Below, one piece after another: positions 24,477-28,357 of a stretch of 28,357 nucleotides of DNA. The stretch lies in the NCBI GenBank assembly GCA_026392535.1, contig JAPLBX010000068.1, positions 1-28,357 of the forward strand. The letters run 5' to 3'. The DNA comes from Actinomycetota bacterium. Its GTDB lineage: Bacteria > Actinomycetota > Actinomycetes > S36-B12 > UBA5976. The position numbers and the translations under genes are program-made. Under the pieces are notes generated by a model that was given only the letters and a program-made list of their open reading frames with translations, made no database searches and was not told the origin of the DNA. Numbering within the stretch: the stretch's first letter is position 1; every line of letters begins with the position of its first letter.

Positions 24477-25103
24477 CTATAGAACGTCGTCGTCTGACTC
24501 TGGGATAAAGTCTGGAATCTCGAGTTTCTGACTCATATCTCGACTATTTCGAACCCTTTTCATTTCGTGGTTAAGTCGCTTATATGAAGCTGAGGAACCT
24601 TTCCCGGTTCCTTCAAATGAAGAGAATTTCATTCCCATGTCCGCCCCTTGCCAGGCGGTCTCATTTACACCGAGGAATTGGAAATCCCAGTTGTAGTTTT
24701 CGGTTTGTTGTTTGATCAAGGCGCGGACTTGCTCCAGTGAATAGTTAGAGCTGGCGTTTTCTTGACCATCGGTGACGATTACGAAAATTACTCGTTCAGG
24801 CCGATCGTTTTCAGCCAAACTAGCTAGATTTTCACCGGTAGCTAAAATTTCATTGCCGACTGCATCTAGAAGTGCGGTTGAGCCGCGAGGTTCGAGTTTG
24901 TAATCTGGGTTCTGAGTGGAAACTCGGCAAACAGTGTCAAACTGAGTGTCGAACTCAGTGAGTGTCACTGTGAATTGGCCAGTTTCGGCTAGTTGTTCAG
25001 TAATTAGTGCATTGATGCCACTAGTTGATTCCGCAGCCATGCCCTGCATTGAGCCTGAGCGATCGACCACGAGTGATACGTGTGTGTAACCTGGTTTGGT
25101 CAC
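24477..25103 (-). CDS. Von Willebrand factor A (VWA) domain protein
   Basis: A 208-residue soluble protein that is nearly all VWA domain. The metal-ion-dependent adhesion site is complete: DRSGS (D14, S16, S18), T76 in RGSTALLDAVG and D112 in VTDGQEN. The C-terminal ~50 residues are basic then acidic (ESDDDVL). VWA domains mediate metal-dependent protein contacts; similar stand-alone proteins occur in actinobacteria and in actinobacterial phages, generally without known partners. No signal peptide or membrane helix is seen. I chose GTG 25103 because AGGGGG lies seven bases upstream and the domain starts right after; a further 18 codons are open upstream. It lies between oriC and dnaN, where most actinobacteria have no gene. 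Confidence 0.8.
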   Translation of the reverse strand: MTKPGYTHVSLVVDRSGSMQGMAAESTSGINALITEQLAETGQFTVTLTEFDTQFDTVCRVSTQNPDYKLEPRGSTALLDAVGNEILATGENLASLAENDRPERVIFVIVTDGQENASSNYSLEQVRALIKQQTENYNWDFQFLGVNETAWQGADMGMKFSSFEGTGKGSSASYKRLNHEMKRVRNSRDMSQKLEIPDFIPESDDDVL

Positions 25104-25339
25104 GTTGCCCCCTGTGTTTAGTTGATATTTAGTTTGCCTCTTGTGGAGGTGGGGCAATAATGAGCCATCAACATGACACTTGAGGGGTCAAAAGTTGTTC
25201 ACATAACCACACCCCAGTGTGCTTAAAGGTTATTTATATAAAGAGTTAGTAGTAGTAATAGGTGTTGTGGACACTGTGGAAAACCCCACTTTTATCCCGC
25301 CCTGACTCTAAAAAATGACAATAATTGTGTTAATAAGAG

Positions 25340-25348
25340 TGTGGATAA
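25340..25348 (-). promoter_or_regulatory. DnaA box, perfect match (minus orientation)
   Basis: TGTGGATAA, the exact reverse complement of TTATCCACA, inside the probable oriC. Confidence 0.8.
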
Positions 25349-25470
25349 AAGCGGTGCTTTTAAACAGGATCTGTGTATAAAAAACAGCTTGAAATCTTTA
25401 TACACACTCGCCCGGGAGTTATCCCAAATCGATGTTAAAGGTGTTATTCCTGGGGCTCGTGATACATAAG

Positions 25471-25479
25471 TTATCCACA
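25471..25479 (+). promoter_or_regulatory. DnaA box, perfect match
   Basis: TTATCCACA, exact consensus, about 70 bases from the end of dnaA within the probable oriC. Confidence 0.82.
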
Positions 25480-25547
25480 GTTTTTCCCCAACTTGGGATA
25501 ACTCACACAAGGTTCAATTTGTCTCTTGAGTCACACAAGTAACAGGT

Positions 25548-26981
25548 TTAACTTGCGTGACTTTTAATCCGCTGGGTTAACTCAGTTAACTCGTTGAACA
25601 CACGGGGTTGTTCACCCATTGCTTTACGGATCTTTCGGTCCGCATGCATAACTGTGGTGTGGTCACGGTTTCCAAAAGCCTGGCCAATTTTCGGCAACGA
25701 CAAGTCAGTGAGTTCGCGACAAAGGAACATTGCCATTTGGCGCGCTTGCACGATTTCTCGTTCGCGTGATTGTCCGCAAAGTTCTTCAATAGATACGTTC
25801 ATGTAATTGGCGGTTACTTCCATGATGATTGTTGAAGTAATTTCAGGTCCAATTTGGTCGGGAATAAGGTCGCGTAGAACCAGTTCTGCCATCGCTAGAT
25901 CTGCAGTCTGCTTATTCAAGTTAGCCCAAGCAGTTACCCGGATCAAAGCACCTTCAAGCTCACGAATATTTGATGAAATCTTCGATGCAATGTATTCCAA
26001 AACATCACCAGGAACACTTAAGCGTTCTTGCAGGGTCTTCTTCCGAAGAATTGCAATACGGGTTTCCAAGTCGGGTGGTTGAATGTCGATGATAAAGCCG
26101 GATGCGAAGCGAGAACGCATTCGATCTTCAAAGTCATTAAGTTGCCGTGGTGGCATATCGGAAGTAATAACGATTTGCTTGTTTGCGTTATAAAGAGTGT
26201 TAAATGTATGGAAAAACTCTTCTTTTGTTTGAACTTTTCCACTAAGGAACTGGATGTCGTCAATTAACAAAACATCGATGTCGCGGTATTTCTTTTGGAA
26301 GTCTGCAGACTTATCATCACGGATCGAGTTAATAAATTCGTTAGTGAATTCTTCTGAAGAAACATAGCGAACTCGTTTACCAATAAAGAGGGAACGGGTG
26401 TAGTTACCAATTGCGTGAAGTAAGTGAGTTTTACCAAGACCAGATTCACCGTAGATGAAAAGTGGGTTATATGACTGCCCTGGTTTTTCAGCAACTGTTT
26501 CAGCGGCTGCTGCTGCAAATCTATTTGCAGCCCCTTTAACGAATGTGTCAAAAGTGTATTTAGGATTTAGTTTCGAAGCTTGGTCATAATTAACATCAGT
26601 TTGATTTAATTCATTTTCACTAATTTGTAGTACTGCATCTGCAACCAAGTCGGTATCGTCTTCACTTAAACCGATTTCTGGGTCGATACGAAAAGCCATA
26701 CCAATGGATCTGCCAAGCGCAGTTGTAAGTGCAGCAGAGATAGCTACTTGATAACGTGATTCCAAAATGTTTTTGGTGAACTCATTCGGCACTGCAATTA
26801 AAAGAGTGTCAGTATCTTCGTGAAGTAAAAGTGGTTTTGATAAGTTGATAAAAGCGCGCTGTTGTGACTCTACAGATCCTGAGGCGAAAGCCTGATCGAG
26901 AGCAAGGGACCAGATTCGGCCCAGGGATTCAACATCGGTGGCCGGGGCTACTTCAACAGTGCTCGAATTTTCGAGGTCCAA
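25548..26981 (-). CDS. dnaA: Chromosomal replication initiator DnaA
   Basis: A 477-residue AAA+ initiator that binds DnaA boxes and opens oriC. Domain I (~20-105) begins LGRIWSLALDQAF. The AAA+ domain has Walker A GESGLGKTHLLHAIG and Walker B VLLIDDIQFLSGK. Domain IV, the DNA-binding part, has GQSREREIVQARQMAMFLCR and the signature GNRDHTTVMHA. The linker domain II is short, as in streamlined genomes, compared with the longer ones in Streptomyces. The start is TTG 26981 with AGGAAGG nine bases upstream, an unusual codon for dnaA. It is transcribed toward the presumed oriC on the left. The upstream 349 bases carry further DnaA-box-like sites, so autoregulation is likely. Confidence 0.98.
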   Translation of the reverse strand: MDLENSSTVEVAPATDVESLGRIWSLALDQAFASGSVESQQRAFINLSKPLLLHEDTDTLLIAVPNEFTKNILESRYQVAISAALTTALGRSIGMAFRIDPEIGLSEDDTDLVADAVLQISENELNQTDVNYDQASKLNPKYTFDTFVKGAANRFAAAAAETVAEKPGQSYNPLFIYGESGLGKTHLLHAIGNYTRSLFIGKRVRYVSSEEFTNEFINSIRDDKSADFQKKYRDIDVLLIDDIQFLSGKVQTKEEFFHTFNTLYNANKQIVITSDMPPRQLNDFEDRMRSRFASGFIIDIQPPDLETRIAILRKKTLQERLSVPGDVLEYIASKISSNIRELEGALIRVTAWANLNKQTADLAMAELVLRDLIPDQIGPEITSTIIMEVTANYMNVSIEELCGQSREREIVQARQMAMFLCRELTDLSLPKIGQAFGNRDHTTVMHADRKIRKAMGEQPRVFNELTELTQRIKSHAS

Positions 26982-27330
26982 TGTATTCAGCCTTCCTATC
27001 CCTTGTGGGCCTGTCTTGCCCTTGTGAACTTGCCTTGTGAGTCTTAATTTGGTGGGCCGTGCGAACCCTTAAGGTCTACTTAAGACCTATCCACAGGTTG
27101 TGCACAGGCTGTGTGTGGCCTAGGCGAGCGGAGATTAGACGGTTGGGCAGGATTTTGGCAATACTTGTCCACAGGTCTAGAGGCGCACTTTATGCTCAAG
27201 ATTGGCAAAATGTCCAAATTGGGGTATTGGCCAAAATCACAATATCCACAGCTAGCAGACCCCAGTTTGACCTAAGCACACTCTCCTGTGTAACTTTCGC
27301 CCGCTAAAGATTTTTAAGATTGGAACAACC
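26982..27330. other. Intergenic region between dnaA and rpmH with DnaA-box-like sites and repeats
   Basis: Non-coding, 349 bases. DnaA-box-like 9-mers are CTATCCACA (27087-27095), TTGTCCACA (27165-27173, the form common in GC-rich actinobacteria), ATATCCACA (27242-27250) and the weaker TTGTGCACA (27098-27106). It also holds three CCTTGTG copies (27001, 27020, 27033) and a near-perfect inverted repeat (27151-27164 with 27224-27238). It must contain the divergent dnaA and rpmH promoters. Confidence 0.75.
27267..27296 (+). promoter_or_regulatory. Candidate rpmH promoter
   Basis: TTGACC (27267-27272) as -35 and TAACTT (27291-27296) as an actinobacterial TANNNT -10, separated by 18 bases and 35 bases before the rpmH start. 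The sequence match is moderate; other placements are possible. Confidence 0.4.
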
Positions 27331-27468
27331 GTGTCTAAGCGTACTTTTCAGCCTAATAACCGCCGTCGTGCGAAGAAACACGGATTCCGTCTACGTATGC
27401 GTACCCGCGCTGGCCGTGCAGTTCTTGCTGCTCGCCGCCGCAAGGGTCGTAGTCGTCTAGCAGTCTGA
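27331..27468 (+). CDS. rpmH: Ribosomal protein L34 (45 aa)
   Basis: A 45-residue, highly basic L34 of the large ribosomal subunit. It begins SKRTFQPNNRRRAKKHGFRL and ends ARRRKGRSRLAV, the nearly universal L34 pattern. The start is GTG 27331, with only a weak ribosome site (TGGAAC). It precedes rnpA by six bases, and the rpmH-rnpA-yidD-yidC order next to dnaA is conserved across bacteria. Confidence 0.97.
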   Translation: MSKRTFQPNNRRRAKKHGFRLRMRTRAGRAVLAARRRKGRSRLAV

Positions 27469-27474
27469 TTTTCT

Positions 27475-27807
27475 GTGCTGCCACGTCAGCACCGGCTTCA
27501 TTTAAGCGCCGATCTTCGCCGGGTCAACCGAAGAGGTCGGCGTTTTGTTGTATCCGAAGCTGTGATCTCAGTCCAGCAAATTTCAAAAGCCACCCGCATA
27601 GGTGTTATCACTCCTGGCAAGGTTGGAAATTCTGTTGTCCGCCACCACATTGCTCGTAAAGTGAGAGCCGGTGCTGCCAAATTCATCGAGTCTCATCCAG
27701 TCGGTTTTGAAATAGTTTTGCGCGCCCAAGTTGGGGCTGAACTGCTCACAGTTGAACAATGGCTTGATTTGTTTGAGCGGAGTGTGAAAATTGAGAAAGC
27801 TCTATGA
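27475..27807 (+). CDS. rnpA: Ribonuclease P protein component
   Basis: A 110-residue basic protein that binds the RNase P RNA and aids tRNA 5' maturation. The N-terminal LPRQHRLHLSADLRRVNRRG and the RNR-like segment KVGNSVVRHHIARKVRAG are typical; the conserved arginines of that segment are partly changed to histidines compared with the usual RNxxKR. Start GTG 27475, six bases after the rpmH stop. It overlaps yidD by 17 bases. Confidence 0.94.
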   Translation: MLPRQHRLHLSADLRRVNRRGRRFVVSEAVISVQQISKATRIGVITPGKVGNSVVRHHIARKVRAGAAKFIESHPVGFEIVLRAQVGAELLTVEQWLDLFERSVKIEKAL

Positions 27808-28090
27808 GTTGATTTGGCAAAACGGAATTGGCAAATTGCTGTCACTGGTTTTGATTGCCCCGATCAAGCTTTATCAAATGACTATCTCACCTTTACTCGG
27901 TGATGTTTGCAGGTACTATCCGTCCTGTTCAAAATATGCTGTTGAATCCCTGAAAGTTCATGGGCCGTTCAAAGGTTTAATTTTGACTGCGTACCGACTA
28001 TTGCGCTGCACACCGTTCACCAGAGGTGGATTTGATCCATCACCCGAACGTGGTCGCTGGCGTCCGATAGTAAAAACTGATGTGGAGTAA
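27791..28090 (+). CDS. yidD: Membrane protein insertion efficiency factor YidD
   Basis: A 99-residue amphipathic protein that helps YidC insert membrane proteins. The family core is complete: APIKLYQMTISPLLGDVCRY, then YPSCSKYAVESLKVHG with two conserved cysteines, then RLLRCTPFTRGGFDPSP. The start is TTG 27791, overlapping rnpA, with GGAG about seven bases upstream; downstream starts would cut the N-terminal helix. The yidC start follows two bases after the stop. Confidence 0.95.
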   Translation: MRKLYELIWQNGIGKLLSLVLIAPIKLYQMTISPLLGDVCRYYPSCSKYAVESLKVHGPFKGLILTAYRLLRCTPFTRGGFDPSPERGRWRPIVKTDVE

Positions 28091-28092
28091 AT

Positions 28093-28357
28093 GTGTTTGA
28101 CTTTATTTTGAATCCAATTGAACTAGCTGTGTCTTGGGTTTTAGTAGGTTTCCATACAGTCTTGTCGCCACTTCTAGGTACTGACGAAGGATCCACCTGG
28201 GCCCTTTCAATTGTTGGTTTGGTGCTCGTTATTCGTGTGGCACTAATTCCACTATTTGTTAAGCAAATTCGTTCGCAGCGCAATATGCAATTGATTCAGC
28301 CACAAATGAAAGCTATTCAAACTAAGTACGCAGGCGATAAACAAAAGCAATCAGAAG
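28093..28357 (+). CDS. yidC: Membrane protein insertase YidC/Oxa1 (N-terminal part)
   Basis: The first 88 residues of a YidC/Oxa1-family insertase, which moves proteins into the membrane with or without Sec. Starts at GTG 28093 with GTGGAG upstream. Visible are the first membrane helix (ELAVSWVLVGFHTVLSPLLG), the second (WALSIVGLVLVIRVALIPLF) and the following basic amphipathic segment (KQIRSQRNMQLIQPQMKAIQ) that is strongly conserved; the arginine in IRVALIPL is the usual core residue. There is no periplasmic domain, as in Gram-positives. The gene continues beyond the window. Confidence 0.96.
   Translation, partial: MFDFILNPIELAVSWVLVGFHTVLSPLLGTDEGSTWALSIVGLVLVIRVALIPLFVKQIRSQRNMQLIQPQMKAIQTKYAGDKQKQSE

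Larger units (their letters stand above)
25104..25547. other. Probable oriC: dnaA-dnaN-side intergenic region with DnaA boxes
   Basis: Non-coding. Perfect DnaA boxes are TGTGGATAA at 25340-25348 and TTATCCACA at 25471-25479. One-mismatch forms are TGTGGAAAA (25275-25283), TGTGTATAA (25372-25380) and TTATACACA (25398-25406). Two-mismatch forms occur at 25419-25427 and 25493-25501. AT-rich stretches at about 25228-25262 and 25308-25340 could be the unwinding element. Actinobacterial origins usually lie between dnaA and dnaN, which agrees. Exact ends are not determined. Confidence 0.82.

Noticed and set aside
27059..27307. An 82-codon frame in the dnaA-rpmH gap
   Set aside because: It overlaps DnaA-box-like sites and the rpmH promoter, lacks a ribosome site and matches no family.
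1..28357. CRISPR arrays, transposases, integrases or att sites
   Set aside because: No regularly spaced repeats, transposase or integrase motifs, or tRNA-flanking direct repeats were seen; both tRNA genes sit in conserved context.

Overview
The window is the chromosomal replication-origin region of a low-GC actinobacterium. Gene order matches the conserved actinobacterial origin neighbourhood known from Mycobacterium and Streptomyces: yidC-yidD-rnpA-rpmH / dnaA-dnaN-recF-dciA(DUF721)-gyrB-gyrA-DUF3566-tRNA-Ile-tRNA-Ala, then ppiA, rhomboid, crgA, trpG/pabA and the pknB-pbpA-rodA-pstP-fhaB-fhaA cell-wall signalling operon. The low GC, very short intergenic gaps, many GTG/TTG starts and compact proteins (a linker-free FhaA, a single PASTA kinase with three PASTA units) suggest a streamlined freshwater lineage such as Nanopelagicales (acI). 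That placement is inferred from style and was not tested by phylogeny.

Layout. Positions 1-4.8 kb are accessory genes: a partial FAD-linked oxidase, a DinB-fold protein, a zinc-ribbon membrane protein, a secreted stand-alone starch-binding-type (CBM41-like) protein, a small membrane protein, a VanY-like carboxypeptidase and a PAP2-like membrane phosphatase. Positions 4.8-6.05 kb hold a geranylgeranyl-reductase-family flavoprotein. Positions 6.1-13.0 kb hold the plus-strand operon fhaA-fhaB-pstP-rodA-pbpA-pknB, which couples Ser/Thr phosphorylation to peptidoglycan synthesis. Positions 13.0-16.45 kb hold trpG/pabA, crgA, a rhomboid protease, ppiA, a YczE-like membrane protein that looks damaged at its C-terminus, tRNA-Ala, a 46-residue DLW-39-like protein and tRNA-Ile. 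Positions 16.5-27.0 kb hold the minus-strand replication block, DUF3566-gyrA-gyrB-dciA-recF-dnaN, a VWA-domain gene, an oriC-type region and dnaA. From 27.3 kb rightward rpmH-rnpA-yidD-yidC run on the plus strand.

DnaA-box-like 9-mers occur in both non-coding stretches flanking dnaA. The dnaA-dnaN side is the likely oriC, with two perfect TTATCCACA boxes, near-matches and AT-rich segments. One isolated perfect box lies beside a palindrome between crgA and the rhomboid gene.

Most of the window is conserved housekeeping DNA and I see no clear undescribed system, mobile element or CRISPR array. The items most worth a second look are the VWA gene wedged between oriC and dnaN, the perfect 12-bp inverted repeat in front of dnaN, the in-frame TGA in the YczE-like gene, the secreted CBM41-like protein with an operator-like palindrome before its start, and repeated motifs upstream of dnaA.
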